A stretch of 64,000 nt of DNA from the NCBI GenBank assembly GCA_029202985.1, contig CP119316.1:372001-436000 (forward strand). The letters are read 5' to 3'. This stretch comes from Candidatus Andeanibacterium colombiense. GTDB taxonomy: Bacteria; Pseudomonadota; Alphaproteobacteria; Sphingomonadales; Sphingomonadaceae. Positions 1 through 8,681 of the stretch are shown here, one piece after another; within the stretch, counting starts at the first letter, position 1; each line of letters starts with the position of its first letter. Position numbers and translations under genes: made by a program. The notes under the pieces were generated by a model. The model ran no database searches, was not told where the DNA came from, and saw only the letters and a list, made by a program, of their open reading frames with translations.

Positions 1-979
1 TCAACCGTGTCGGGCCGATGACGCCGACCACGCCGACCACCCGGCCGTCGCGGTCGCGATAGGGCGAGGCGATCACCGAAGAGCCCGAAAGCGCGAACAG
101 CCGGTTCTCCGATCCGATGAAGATTCGCGTCGAATCCGCCTCGCGTGCGCTTTCGAGCAATTGCGCGATCGACTGCTTGTTCTCCAGATCGTCGAGTAGC
201 TGGCGGACCCGCTCGATATCGCCGAGCGCGTCCTCGTCGAGCAGCTTGGCCTGGCCGCGCACGATCAGCACCGGGCGGCGGGTCGCGTCTTCGCTCCACA
301 TCGCGAGCCCGCGCTCGACCAGGTCGCGGCTCGCTTCGTCGAGCGCGGTATGGCCCGAGGAAATCTCCAGCCGCATCGCTTTGGCCGCATCGGCAAGCGT
401 GCGCCCGGCAAGGCGCGCGGTGATATAGTTGCTCGCCTGCTCCAGCACCGAGGCGGGAATACCGACCGGCAGCGCGAGCACCCGGTTCTCGACATGGCCA
501 TCCTCGCCGACCAGCACCGCCAGCGCACTGACGGGCGAAAGCGGAACGAGGGTCATCTGGCTGAGGCGCGGCTCGCGGCTGGGGACCATGACGACACCCG
601 CCGCGGCGGAAATGTCCGACAGGATCGCGGTGGTCGCCTCCAGCGCCTGCTCGATCGGGCCCGGCTGGGACAGGCGCCGCTCGATCGCGGTGCGCTCTTC
701 CAAAGTCGGCTCGGCAACCTGCATCATCCCGTCGACAAACAGCCGCAGGCCCAGATCGGTCGGCATGCGCCCCGCGCTGGTATGCGGCGCGGCAAGCAGA
801 CCGAGGCTTTCGAGGTCGGACAGTACCGAACGGATCGAAGCCGGCGAAAGGTTCAGCCCCGCCTCCCCCGCCAGCGTCTTCGAGCCGACCGGTTGCCCGG
901 TGCCGAGATAGCCTTCCACCACCAGGCGAAATATCTCGCGGGCACGGGTCGTGAGTTCGTTGACGGGGGGATTGGCCAT
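1..979 (-). CDS. hrcA: HrcA heat-inducible transcription repressor (C-terminus outside window)
   Basis: HrcA represses groE/dnaK-type chaperone operons by binding CIRCE operators. Reading from the ATG at 979, the protein starts MANPPVNELTTRAREIFRLV and has the typical N-terminal winged helix at about residues 25-57 (PVGSKTLAGEAGL, then SPASIRSVLSDLESLGLL), followed by the HTSAGRMPTDLG turn. About 326 codons are visible and the frame is open at the window edge, ending in the GVIGPTRLN-like tail, so only some 20 residues should be missing. The gene is divergent from rph, an arrangement common in alphaproteobacteria. It lies 10 bp downstream of the small lipoprotein gene on the same strand. I saw no CIRCE inverted repeat next to its start. 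Confidence 0.95.
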   Translation of the reverse strand, partial: MANPPVNELTTRAREIFRLVVEGYLGTGQPVGSKTLAGEAGLNLSPASIRSVLSDLESLGLLAAPHTSAGRMPTDLGLRLFVDGMMQVAEPTLEERTAIERRLSQPGPIEQALEATTAILSDISAAAGVVMVPSREPRLSQMTLVPLSPVSALAVLVGEDGHVENRVLALPVGIPASVLEQASNYITARLAGRTLADAAKAMRLEISSGHTALDEASRDLVERGLAMWSEDATRRPVLIVRGQAKLLDEDALGDIERVRQLLDDLENKQSIAQLLESAREADSTRIFIGSENRLFALSGSSVIASPYRDRDGRVVGVVGVIGPTRL

Positions 980-982
980 ATC

Positions 983-996
983 GGGCTAGCTAGCCC
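983..996. other. 14-bp perfect palindrome at hrcA start
   Basis: GGGCTAGCTAGCCC is self-complementary. It lies in the 10-bp gap between the lipoprotein stop codon (990-992, inside the palindrome) and the hrcA ATG at 979. It could be a protein-binding site or simply a short hairpin. It is not CIRCE. Confidence 0.4.
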
Positions 997-1499
997 CCGC
1001 GCTGGTCATATTCAAAGCGGTTCTCGGCCCGGCCGACGAGATCGTCGAGCGGAAGCTCCTGCCACGCATTCCTCAGATCGGGCTCGATCGCGTTCAGCGC
1101 GGGCACCCGGCAGCCGAGATACCAGTTGAGCGAATCCTCCCCGCGCGGCGAACTCCAGCGGACATCGACGCTGGAACTGTCGGTCGCGACCGGGACCGGA
1201 CAGTGGCCGTAATCGTACCGCATTTCCCCTTTCGGGCGGAACGGGCGGATGCGCTCGAAGAATGCCTGCACCTGTGCCGGCGTGGCGGTGAATTCGTGCG
1301 TGCCCTTGGTCTTCACGAACCGCCCGCCTTCATAGGTTCCGTGGCCGTCGGCCGAGATCGTCACCACGAACACCGGGCAGCTGCCGAAGCACGGCGTGGT
1401 TTCGAAGCGGACGCTTTGCGGCGGGGCGGTATCCGCGCCCGGGGTTGTGGCGCAGCCGGCGAGCAATGCGGCGGCGAGTACGGCGATCAAACGCATCAT
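990..1499 (-). CDS. Small lipoprotein, DUF6438-like
   Basis: A 169-residue secreted lipoprotein of unknown function. I chose the ATG at 1499, not the longer reading frame, because it gives a clean lipoprotein signal: MMRLIAVLAAALLAGC with a lipobox LAGC. The mature part contains ETTPCFGSCPVFVVTISADGHGTYEG, the hallmark opening of DUF6438 proteins, with further Cys residues (GHCPVP, LGCRVP) that could form disulfides. It ends 10 bp before hrcA on the same strand and may be cotranscribed with it. It is divergent from rph. Confidence 0.75.
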   Translation of the reverse strand: MMRLIAVLAAALLAGCATTPGADTAPPQSVRFETTPCFGSCPVFVVTISADGHGTYEGGRFVKTKGTHEFTATPAQVQAFFERIRPFRPKGEMRYDYGHCPVPVATDSSSVDVRWSSPRGEDSLNWYLGCRVPALNAIEPDLRNAWQELPLDDLVGRAENRFEYDQRGG

Positions 1500-1583
1500 G
1501 TTCAATGTTCCGGCTGAAAAATGGCGGTGGTATCGTGAACCCGTGCTGGCTAGGGGCAGTTCCACCTATAGCGGAGATTCCCC

Positions 1584-2300
1584 ATGCGACCATCTGGCCG
1601 CGCGCCCGACGAAATGCGCGCCATCGAAATCATTACCGGCTTCACCAAGCATGCGGAAGGCTCGGTACTGGTTTCCTTCGGCGATACCAAGGTGCTGGTC
1701 ACCGCCAGCGTCGAGGAGCGCCTGCCGCCATGGCTCAAGGGCAAGGGCGAAGGCTGGGTGACCGGAGAGTATTCGATGCTCCCGCGCGCCACGCACACAC
1801 GCGGCCAGCGCGAGGCCGCGCGCGGCAAGCAGTCGGGGCGGACGCAGGAAATCCAGCGGCTGATCGGGCGAGCTTTGCGCTCGGTGACCGATCTCAAGAA
1901 GCTCGGCGAGCGCCAGATCACCCTCGATTGCGACGTGATCCAGGCTGACGGCGGCACGCGCACCGCGGCGATCTCGGGCGCGTGGGTCGCGCTGCGGCTC
2001 GCGGTAAACGGGCTGATGGCCAAGGGCCTGATTACCGAGGACCCGCTTACCTCCAAGATAGCGGCCGTGAGCTGCGGGATCTGCAACGGCGTGCCGGTGC
2101 TGGATCTCGATTATATCGAGGATAGCTCGGCAGATGCCGACGCGAACTTCATGCTGATCGAAGGCGGCCAGATCGCCGAAGTCCAGGCTACCGCCGAAGG
2201 CGCGACCTATGACGAGGAAGGCCTGCTGCGCCTGCTTCGCCTCGCCCGGATTGGCTGCGACCGAATCTATGCCGCACAGGAAGCCGCGATCGGCAAGTGA
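1584..2300 (+). CDS. rph: Ribonuclease PH
   Basis: RNase PH trims the 3' ends of tRNA precursors by phosphorolysis and assembles as a hexameric ring in the cytoplasm. The 238-residue length is standard. Recognisable family segments are MRPSGRAPDEMR at the start, GEGWVTGEYSMLPRATHTR (about residues 53-72), the phosphate-site stretch SGRTQEIQRLIGRALR, and DCDVIQADGGTRTAAISG. It starts 84 bp from the divergent lipoprotein and is followed by rdgB and hemW on the same strand, a conserved neighbourhood in alphaproteobacteria. Confidence 0.97.
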   Translation: MRPSGRAPDEMRAIEIITGFTKHAEGSVLVSFGDTKVLVTASVEERLPPWLKGKGEGWVTGEYSMLPRATHTRGQREAARGKQSGRTQEIQRLIGRALRSVTDLKKLGERQITLDCDVIQADGGTRTAAISGAWVALRLAVNGLMAKGLITEDPLTSKIAAVSCGICNGVPVLDLDYIEDSSADADANFMLIEGGQIAEVQATAEGATYDEEGLLRLLRLARIGCDRIYAAQEAAIGK

Positions 2301-2302
2301 CC

Positions 2303-2381
2303 CGATCCCCCGCGCAGGCGGGGGTCTCGGGCAGGCGGGCGCCTCGCTGCAACGGCACGAGGTCCCCGCCTGCGCGGGGAA
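2303..2381. repeat. Palindromic repeat family C, copy 1
   Basis: Two arms, one containing CCCCGCGCAGGCGGGG and the other CCCCGCCTGCGCGGGG, face each other around a spacer and can form a long hairpin. The element fills the rph-rdgB gap. Related copies lie at 35023-35096, 36242-36313, 39136-39212 and 63051-63125. Confidence 0.8.
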
Positions 2382-2396
2382 GCAGGAAGGGCGAGG

Positions 2397-3023
2397 ATGC
2401 GCAAACTGGCTTCGCAGAAATTGGTGATCGCCACGCATAATGCGGGCAAGCTGAAGGAAATCGCGGCTTTGCTGGCGCCCTATGGCGTCGAATGCATTTC
2501 CGCGGGTTCGCTGGGCCTGCCGGAACCGGACGAGACCGGGACCAGCTTCGTCGAAAATGCGCTGCTCAAGGCGCGGGCCTCGGCGGAGGCGAGCGGGATC
2601 GTGTCGCTCGCCGACGACAGCGGATTGTCGGTCGAGGCGTTGGGCGGCAGGCCGGGCGTCTACACCGCCGACTGGGCCGAGCGGCAGCGCTTCGAAGGCG
2701 AACCGGGCCGCGACTGGTACATGGCGATGGGCAAGGTCGAGGGGCTGCTGGCCGGGCTTGGCCCCGATAACCCGCGCGACGCGGCGTTTCACTGCGTTCT
2801 CGCATTGGCGTGGCCCGATGGCGAAAGCGCTGTCTATGAAGGCAAATGCGCCGGGTCGCTGACCTGGCCGCCGCGCGGCACGCTGGGCTTCGGCTACGAT
2901 CCGATGTTCGTGCCGAACGGCCATACCGAGACCTTTGCGGAACTCGACCCGGAAGAGAAACACCGCATCAGCCACCGCGCCGATGCTTTCGCGAAGCTGG
3001 TCGCGGAGCAGTTCGACCGCTGA
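2397..3023 (+). CDS. rdgB: Non-canonical purine NTP pyrophosphatase (RdgB/HAM1)
   Basis: Hydrolyses XTP, dITP and ITP to the monophosphates, keeping deaminated purines out of nucleic acids. The 208-residue protein has the family motifs in order: IATHNAGKLKEI (about residues 11-22), GTSFVENALLKARA, ADDSGLSVEALGGRPGVYTADWA (about 72-93, with the metal-binding Asp residues) and GFGYDPMFVP, then EEKHRISHR near the C-terminus. A family C repeat separates it from rph. hemW follows after a family A repeat. Confidence 0.96.
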   Translation: MRKLASQKLVIATHNAGKLKEIAALLAPYGVECISAGSLGLPEPDETGTSFVENALLKARASAEASGIVSLADDSGLSVEALGGRPGVYTADWAERQRFEGEPGRDWYMAMGKVEGLLAGLGPDNPRDAAFHCVLALAWPDGESAVYEGKCAGSLTWPPRGTLGFGYDPMFVPNGHTETFAELDPEEKHRISHRADAFAKLVAEQFDR

Positions 3024-3028
3024 CTTTC

Positions 3029-3115
3029 TCGTCATTGCGGGCGTAGCGAAGCAATCCAGGGCGGCTTGAGAAAGGCTCTGGATTGCCGCGGACCTTCGGT
3101 CCTCGCAATGACGAA
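3029..3115. repeat. Palindromic repeat family A, copy 1
   Basis: Begins TCGTCATTGCGGGCG and ends CCTCGCAATGACGA, with internal GAAGCAATCCAG and CTGGATTGCCGCGG arms that pair. It fills the gap between rdgB and hemW. Other copies are at 7535, 8591, 22537 and 43213. Confidence 0.85.
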
Positions 3116-3137
3116 GGGAATTGCCTAAAGGCCTTGC

Positions 3138-4283
3138 ATGGCCCGCGCGCTCTACATTCACTGGCCCTTCTGCCTCGCCAAGTGCCCCTATTGCGACTTC
3201 AACTCGCACGTCCGCGACGGCGTCGATCAGGCAATCTGGCGCAATGCGCTGCTTTCCGACCTGCGGCATGAGGCGGAACTGGCAGGCGGCGAGGCACTCG
3301 ACAGCATCTTCTTCGGCGGCGGCACACCCTCGCTTATGCCGCCGGCGACGGTCGAAGCCTTGTTGAACGAGGCCGAGAAACGGTGGGGCTTCGCTGACGG
3401 CATTGAGATCACGCTGGAGGCCAATCCGTCCTCGGTCGAGGCAAGTAAATTCAGGGATCTGGCGCTGGCCGGGGTCAACCGCACCTCGCTCGGGCTGCAA
3501 TCGCTGGACGATGATGCACTGAGGTTTCTGGGCCGGCTACACGGGGTGCAAGAGGGGCTCAACGCCCTGCAGACGGCACTCAAGGCATTCCAACGCGTGT
3601 CTTTCGACCTGATCTACGCCCTTCCCGGCCAGACCCCCGAGGCATGGCGCGCACAGCTGGATACCGCGCTCGGTTTCGGCACTTCGCACCTCTCTCTATA
3701 TCAGCTGACGATCGAACCCGGCACGCGCTTCGCGTCAATGGTCCGGCGAGGCGAGTTCGATCCGCTCGACGACGATGCGGCGGCCGATCTGTTCGCCTTC
3801 ACCCGCGAGTTGACCGCCACCGCCGGTCTTCCGGCCTACGAAATCTCCAACCACGCCCGCCCCGGCGAGGAGAGCCGCCACAACCTCACCTATTGGCGCT
3901 ACCAGGATTACGCCGGGATCGGCCCCGGAGCGCATGGAAGGCGCGGCGGCTGTGCGACGGTGCGCCACAAGAAGCCCGAGAACTGGCTCGCTGCGGTCGA
4001 TGCCACCGGGCACGGCCTTTCGGAGCAGCGCGCGCTCCCGCGGAGCGAGCAGGCGAGCGAGGCTTTGCTGATGGGGCTGCGGCTGGGCGAAGGGATCGAT
4101 CTGGCCGCGCTCTCGGCCCGCTTCGCAATCGCCTCGCTGATCGACCGCACCCGCCTCGCGTTTTACGAAAAACAGGGACTGGTGCGAGAGGAAGGCAGCC
4201 GGATCATCGTTACCGACGCCGGAACGCCGCTGCTCGACGCCTTGCTCGGCGAACTGGTTCCGGCGGACCTCGTCGCGGCGTGA
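3138..4283 (+). CDS. hemW: HemW-type radical SAM protein
   Basis: HemW is the heme-binding/chaperone relative of coproporphyrinogen III dehydrogenase HemN. The 381-residue protein has the radical SAM cluster motif C12-x3-C16-x2-C19 (FCLAKCPYCDFNSH). The following CDF rather than the extra-cysteine motif of true HemN points to HemW. GGGTPSLM (about residue 61), the SLGLQSLDD segment and the C-terminal HemN-type domain (YEISNHARPGEESRHNLTYW) follow. The stop overlaps the GTG start of xerC, indicating translational coupling. Confidence 0.93.
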   Translation: MARALYIHWPFCLAKCPYCDFNSHVRDGVDQAIWRNALLSDLRHEAELAGGEALDSIFFGGGTPSLMPPATVEALLNEAEKRWGFADGIEITLEANPSSVEASKFRDLALAGVNRTSLGLQSLDDDALRFLGRLHGVQEGLNALQTALKAFQRVSFDLIYALPGQTPEAWRAQLDTALGFGTSHLSLYQLTIEPGTRFASMVRRGEFDPLDDDAAADLFAFTRELTATAGLPAYEISNHARPGEESRHNLTYWRYQDYAGIGPGAHGRRGGCATVRHKKPENWLAAVDATGHGLSEQRALPRSEQASEALLMGLRLGEGIDLAALSARFAIASLIDRTRLAFYEKQGLVREEGSRIIVTDAGTPLLDALLGELVPADLVAA

Positions 4284-5176
4284 ACACGCGCGCCGACATC
4301 CTCGAAAGCTGGGGCGCGCATCTGGCGCAGGCCCGCCGCCGCTCGAAACACACCGTCCGCGCCTATGTCGCCAGCGCCGCGCGGCTGCTCGACACCTTGC
4401 CCGATAGCGACTGGCCCGCCCTCGCCCGGCTCGACGGCCTCGCGCTGCGCCGCCAGCTTGCGGCACGCCGCGGCGACGGGATCGGCAACGTCTCCGCCGC
4501 GCGCGAATTGTCCGCGCTCAAGAGCTTCATCGCCTTTGCCCGCGAACAGGCCGGGATCGCCGACACCGCCCCGCCCCGGCTGCGCGGCCCGCGGATCAAG
4601 AAGGGTCTGCCACGCCCGATCACGCCCGACGACGCGCTCAATGTCGCCGACGCGGTAGGGAGCATGGCCGCCGAAGACTGGATCGGCGCGCGCGACCGGG
4701 CGGTGCTGCTGCTGCTCTACGGCGCGGGGCTTCGGATCGCCGAAGCGCTATCGCTAACCGGCGCGGCGCTGCCGCTGGGCGAGACGCTGCTGGTCACCGG
4801 CAAGGGCAACAAGCAGCGTATCGCGCCGCTGCTGCCGATCGTGCGCGATGGCGTCGCTGCCTACGTCGCCAAATGCCCCTACCCCTTGCCTAAGGAGGAA
4901 CCGCTGTTCCGCGGCGCCAAGGGCGGGCCGCTCAATCAGGGGATGGTGCAGAAGGCGATGGCCGCCGCCCGCATCGCGCTTGGGCTGCCCGAGACCGCGA
5001 CCCCGCATGCGCTGCGCCACAGCTTTGCTACCCATCTGCTCAGCGCCGGCGCGGATTTGCGCTCGCTGCAGGAATTGCTCGGCCATGCGAGCCTCGGCTC
5101 GACCCAGATTTACACCAAGGTCGACCAGGCGGTGCTGTTGGAGACGTATCGCAATGCGCATCCGCGGGGGCGCTGA
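4280..5176 (+). CDS. xerC: Tyrosine recombinase XerC
   Basis: Site-specific recombinase that with XerD resolves chromosome dimers at dif. It is 298 residues, started at GTG 4280, which shares GTGA with the hemW stop. An N-terminal SAM-like DNA-binding domain (about residues 5-90) is followed by the catalytic domain with Arg in GAGLRIAEAL, Lys in VTGKGNKQR, His243/Arg246 in HALRHSFATHLL, His269 in LLGHASL and the nucleophile Tyr278 in STQIYTKVD. The full catalytic set is present. XerC is chosen over XerD mainly from length and sequence flavour, so that part is less certain. Confidence 0.88.
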   Translation: MNTRADILESWGAHLAQARRRSKHTVRAYVASAARLLDTLPDSDWPALARLDGLALRRQLAARRGDGIGNVSAARELSALKSFIAFAREQAGIADTAPPRLRGPRIKKGLPRPITPDDALNVADAVGSMAAEDWIGARDRAVLLLLYGAGLRIAEALSLTGAALPLGETLLVTGKGNKQRIAPLLPIVRDGVAAYVAKCPYPLPKEEPLFRGAKGGPLNQGMVQKAMAAARIALGLPETATPHALRHSFATHLLSAGADLRSLQELLGHASLGSTQIYTKVDQAVLLETYRNAHPRGR

Positions 5177-5234
5177 CCCTTCCGGATTGCGGCCGGATGC
5201 GGCATAGCTCGTTCCCGATTCAGGGGGAATCGAA

Positions 5235-6652
5235 TTGGGCCAGGAAATCAGCGCTACCGGCTTCGACGAGGCCGATTTCCAGAACTTCACCGACCAGCTT
5301 GCGCGCGAAACCGCCGCGTTGCGCGATCACCACGCCAATGGTCGCCTTTCGGGCGAGGGTCCGCGGATCGGGCTCGAACTCGAAGCCTGGCTGATCGACC
5401 GCAATGCCTGGCCCGCGCCGCACAACCAGAGCTTCCTCCACCGGCTCGGCGATCCCTTCGTGGTGCCCGAACTGTCGCGCTTCAATATCGAGGTAAACGC
5501 GCAGCCGGCGGGTCTGGCGGGCGACGGTCTGCGCGAGCTCGAAGAGCATCTCGCGGCGACCTGGAGCCGCTGCGTCGCCAACGCGCATGAGGATGTCGAC
5601 ACGGTGATCGCGATCGGTACGCTCCCGACCCTCCGCGAAAGCGACCTCTCGCTCGCCAACATGACCCCGTCGAACCGTTATGCCGCGCTCAACACCGAAC
5701 TGGTGAAGCTGCGCGAGAACCGGCCGCTGCGGATCGACATCGACAGCCATCACGCGGATTGGCCGCATCTGAAGACCGAGCATCTCGACTGCATGCTCGA
5801 AGCCGCGACCACCTCGTTCCAGTTGCATTTGCAGGTCCCACCCGAGGAGCTTGCGGGCAATCTCAACGCCTCGATGATCCTCAGCGCGCCGCTGGTGGCA
5901 TTGTCCGCCAATGCGCCGTTCCTGTTCGGCCAGCCTTTGTGGCATGAGACCCGGATCGCGATCTTCGAGCAGGCGATCGAGCAGGCGGGCGACGATGCGG
6001 CGCTTCACCGGGTGACTTTCGGCACTGGCTATGCCGGGGAGGACCCGACCGCGATCTTCGCCGAGAACCTCGCGAACTATCCGGCGCTGCTGCCGATCGC
6101 GGGCGAGAACGAGGACGAATTCCCGTGCCTGCGGCTCCACAACGGCACGATCTGGCGGTGGAACCGCCCGCTGGTCGGGTTCGACGACGACGGCACGCCC
6201 CATCTGCGGATCGAACAGCGGGTGATGCCCGCCGGGCCGAGCGTGATCGACATGATCGCCAACGCCGCCTTCTATTACGGCACGGTGTTCATGCTGGCCG
6301 AGCGCTGCAAGGTGCCCGAATTGCCGTTCGAAGCGGCGCGGGACAATTCTATGCGGCCGCCAAGCATGGGATGGACGCGGAATTCACCTGGTTCGGCGGC
6401 AAGCGGATGTCGGCGCGTGAGGTGCTGAAGTCGCTTCTGCCGCTGGCGCGCGAGGGCCTCGAAGCACAGGAGGTCTCGGCCGATCTGACCGACCGCTATC
6501 TCGAAGTGATCGAACAGCGCATCGCCAGCGGCCAGAACGGCGCGGCGTGGCAGCTCGCGCATTTCCGCAAGCATGACGATGTGTTCAAGCTGACAGCGGA
6601 TTACCTGGAGCACCAGCGCAGCGGGATGCCGGTGCATGAGTGGGTGGTTTGA
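5235..6652 (+). pseudogene. GCS2-family glutamate-cysteine ligase-like protein, frameshifted near 6347
   Basis: Encodes a carboxylate-amine ligase of the GCS2 type (IGLELEAWLIDRNAWPAPHN, then VPELSRFNIEVNAQP, IEQRVMPAGPSVIDMIANAAFYYG), about 472 residues when the frames are joined. The start is TTG 5235 with a strong Shine-Dalgarno AGGGGGAA. The first frame runs from the start to about 6350. The remainder (FYAAAKHGMDAEFTWFGG to HEWVV) is in the next frame. At GACAATTCTATG one extra T would restore D-N-F-Y-A-A-A-K, so this is a single-base loss in a T run. It may be a real mutation or a sequencing error. It lacks the EHEKFGF-like motif of canonical alphaproteobacterial GshA, so it is probably a paralogous ligase. 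Confidence 0.8.
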
Positions 6653-6717
6653 GCGGCACGACGAAGACGAGCCACACCCACTCACGCACACCACACCCCG
6701 TCATCCTCTCACACCCC

Positions 6718-6853
6718 GTCATCCTGAACTTGTTTCAGGATCCATTAGGCCGATTGCCCCAGTTCGATCGGCTCATGCCGCAACCTGCCCACCAGACTTG
6801 CGAGCCTCCGCGCTTCAGCCCCGATGGATCCTGAAACGAGTTCAGGATGACGG
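6718..6853. repeat. Palindromic repeat family B
   Basis: GTCATCCTGAACTTGTTTC at the left and GAGTTCAGGATGACGG at the right are inverted arms around about 90 bp. The flanks carry partial GTCATCC and GGATGACGG duplications. The element occupies most of the 250-bp gap between the ligase and the DedA gene (6653-6902). No gene is apparent there. Confidence 0.8.
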
Positions 6854-6902
6854 TTGGGATGACGGGTAGGATGACGATGGGGGTGAGGTTGGAATCGGGG
6901 CA

Positions 6903-7508
6903 TCACGGCCGCGAACGCGGCTTCCACCTGACCACCCGCCACACATAGACCAGCACCCCGAGCGCAAGCCCGCCGATTACAAGCCAGTCCAGCAGCACCT
7001 GCGATTCGTCGAAATATTTCCCCAGCCACCCCCCGCCCATCACCAGCAGCACGTTCCACACCCCGGCTCCGGCAAAGGTGAAGGCGAGGAACTTCCACTG
7101 CTTCATATGGGCGAGGCCGGCGGGCAAGGAGATCATCGTGCGCAGGAAGGGCGAGAAGCGCATCACGAACACCACCCATTGGCCGTGACGGCGGAAGAAA
7201 TGGCTTGCGCGTTCGATGTCGTGCCAGTCGAAGGTCAGCCAGCGGCCCCAGCGGTCGGCAATCGGCCTGAGGCGCTCGTAACCCAGCCTGTGGCCGGCGA
7301 GGAACCACACGTAATTCCCGAGCGTCGAGCCGATGGTCCCCGCCGCCATCAGCGGCCAGAACTCCATCCGCCCCTTCGCCACAGCGACCCCGCCCAGCCC
7401 CATGATCAGCTCCGACGGGATCGGCGGGAACACGTTCTCGATCACCATCAGCAAGAAGATGCCGAGGTAACCGCCCTGCTCGATGGTCTGGAGGATGAAC
7501 TGGTTCAT
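6903..7508 (-). CDS. DedA/VTT-domain membrane protein
   Basis: A 201-residue inner-membrane protein of the DedA (SNARE-associated/VTT) family, whose members act in membrane homeostasis and lipid-carrier flipping. Family signs are the N-terminal hydrophobic helix with ENVFPPIPSELIM (about residues 24-36), GSTLGNYVWFLAGHRLGYERL, and the signature FFRRHGQWVVFVMRFSPFLRTMISLPAG with the conserved Arg-Phe-x-Pro, then two further membrane spans and a basic tail (RWKPRSRP). It is monocistronic, flanked by repeats B and A. Confidence 0.9.
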   Translation of the reverse strand: MNQFILQTIEQGGYLGIFLLMVIENVFPPIPSELIMGLGGVAVAKGRMEFWPLMAAGTIGSTLGNYVWFLAGHRLGYERLRPIADRWGRWLTFDWHDIERASHFFRRHGQWVVFVMRFSPFLRTMISLPAGLAHMKQWKFLAFTFAGAGVWNVLLVMGGGWLGKYFDESQVLLDWLVIGGLALGVLVYVWRVVRWKPRSRP

Positions 7509-7534
7509 GGGGCCTCAACGCTCCAATCCTTACT

Positions 7535-7623
7535 TCGTCATTGCGAGGGACCGAAGGTCCCGCGGCAATCCAGAGCGCCTTGCACTGCCGCCCTGGATTG
7601 CTTCGCTACGCTCGCAATGACGA
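7535..7623. repeat. Palindromic repeat family A, copy 2
   Basis: Starts TCGTCATTGCGAGGG and ends GCTCGCAATGACGA, with internal CGGCAATCCAG / CTGGATTGCTTCG arms. It sits in the gap between the gshB 3' end and the dedA start. Confidence 0.85.
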
Positions 7624-7628
7624 GATAG

Positions 7629-8576
7629 TTAGAGCCGGCCCTCCACCGCATCCCAGATCATTGCGGCCGTATCGGTCCCGTTGAACTTGTCGATCGCGAC
7701 GATCCCGGTCGGCGAAGTCACGTTGATCTCGGTCAGCCACTTGCCGCCGATCACGTCGATCCCGACGAAGATCAGGCCGAGGCGCTTCAGTTCCGGCGCC
7801 AGCGCGGCGCAGATTTCCTGCTCGCGCGGGGTCAGGTCGGATTTCTCGGCCGAGCCGCCGCGGGCAAGGTTCGAACGGAATTCACCCTCGCCCGGCCGGC
7901 GGTTGATCGCCCCGGCATATTCGCCATCGACCAGCACGATGCGTTTGTCGCCTTCGGACACTTCGGGGAGGAACGGCTGGACCATATGCGGTTCGGGCCA
8001 GGTCTGGTTGAACACCTCGAACAGCGCCGAGAGGTTCTCCCCTTCCTCGTTCACGCGGAAGATCGCCTTGCCGCCATTGCCGTGGATCGGCTTGACCACC
8101 ACCGCGCCGTGGGCCTTCTGAAAGTCACGCACGTCCTCAACGCTGCGGGTGACCATCGTCGGCGGCATGAAATGCCGGTAATCGAGCACGAACACTTTCT
8201 CGGGCGCGTTGCGGACGCTGGCCGGGTTGTTCACCACCAGCGTTTCCTTTTCGATCCGTTCGAGCAGATGGGTCGCGGTGATATAGCCCATGTCGAACGG
8301 CGGATCCTGGCGCATCAGCACCACGTCGGCATCCTTGCCGAGATCGAGCCGCACCGGCTCGCCCGCCTCGAAATGATTGCCGGCTTCGGGGCGCACCACC
8401 ACCGGGCGGGCACGCGCGTGCAGCCGGTCGTTCTCGTCCAGCGTCAGCGACCCGACATCGTAATGGAACAATTCATGCCCGCGCGCCTGCGCGCTGAGCA
8501 TCAGCGCGAAAGTCGAATCCCCGGCGATGTTGATGCCTTCGATTGGGTCCATCTGGACCGCGACGCGTAAGCTCAT
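7629..8576 (-). CDS. gshB: Glutathione synthetase
   Basis: Joins gamma-glutamylcysteine and glycine with ATP, the second step of glutathione synthesis. It is 315 residues from the ATG at 8576 (MSLRVAVQMDPIEGINIAGDSTFALML, the typical GshB opening). The frame can be extended 7 codons to 8597, but that extension (MTKKERH) is read out of the edge of a family A repeat, so the shorter start is preferred. ATP-grasp features include RQDPPFDMGYITATHLLE, NGGKAIFRV, and DVIGGKWLTEINVTSPTG at the C-terminus. Confidence 0.95.
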   Translation of the reverse strand: MSLRVAVQMDPIEGINIAGDSTFALMLSAQARGHELFHYDVGSLTLDENDRLHARARPVVVRPEAGNHFEAGEPVRLDLGKDADVVLMRQDPPFDMGYITATHLLERIEKETLVVNNPASVRNAPEKVFVLDYRHFMPPTMVTRSVEDVRDFQKAHGAVVVKPIHGNGGKAIFRVNEEGENLSALFEVFNQTWPEPHMVQPFLPEVSEGDKRIVLVDGEYAGAINRRPGEGEFRSNLARGGSAEKSDLTPREQEICAALAPELKRLGLIFVGIDVIGGKWLTEINVTSPTGIVAIDKFNGTDTAAMIWDAVEGRL

Positions 8577-8590
8577 GTGTCTCTCTTTCT

Positions 8591-8676
8591 TCGTCATTGC
8601 GAGGGCCGCAGGTCCGAAGCAATCCAGAGCGTCTGTGCAAACGCCCTGGATTGCTTCGCTCCGCTCGCAATGACGA
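8591..8676. repeat. Palindromic repeat family A, copy 3
   Basis: TCGTCATTGCGAGGGCC to GCTCGCAATGACGA with internal GAAGCAATCCAG / CTGGATTGCTTCG arms. It fills the gap between yraN (3' end) and gshB (5' end), so any gshB leader must run through or start inside it. Confidence 0.85.
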
Positions 8677-8681
8677 GGGGG

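Noticed and set aside
980..1583. CIRCE operator near hrcA
   Set aside because: No TTAGCACTC-N9-GAGTGCTAA-like repeat was seen. Only a 14-bp GGGCTAGCTAGCCC palindrome is present.
1566..3500. A 644-codon open frame on the minus strand
   Set aside because: It is antisense to rph, rdgB and hemW, which are recognised families. Long antisense frames are normal in GC-rich DNA. The repeat A sequence inside it gives the misleading LRHCEDRRSAAIQS stretch.
5235..6652. Frameshifted ligase as the genome's main GshA
   Set aside because: It lacks the EHEKFGF-like opening of alphaproteobacterial GshA. It looks like a paralogous GCS2 ligase, so glutathione synthesis need not depend on it.
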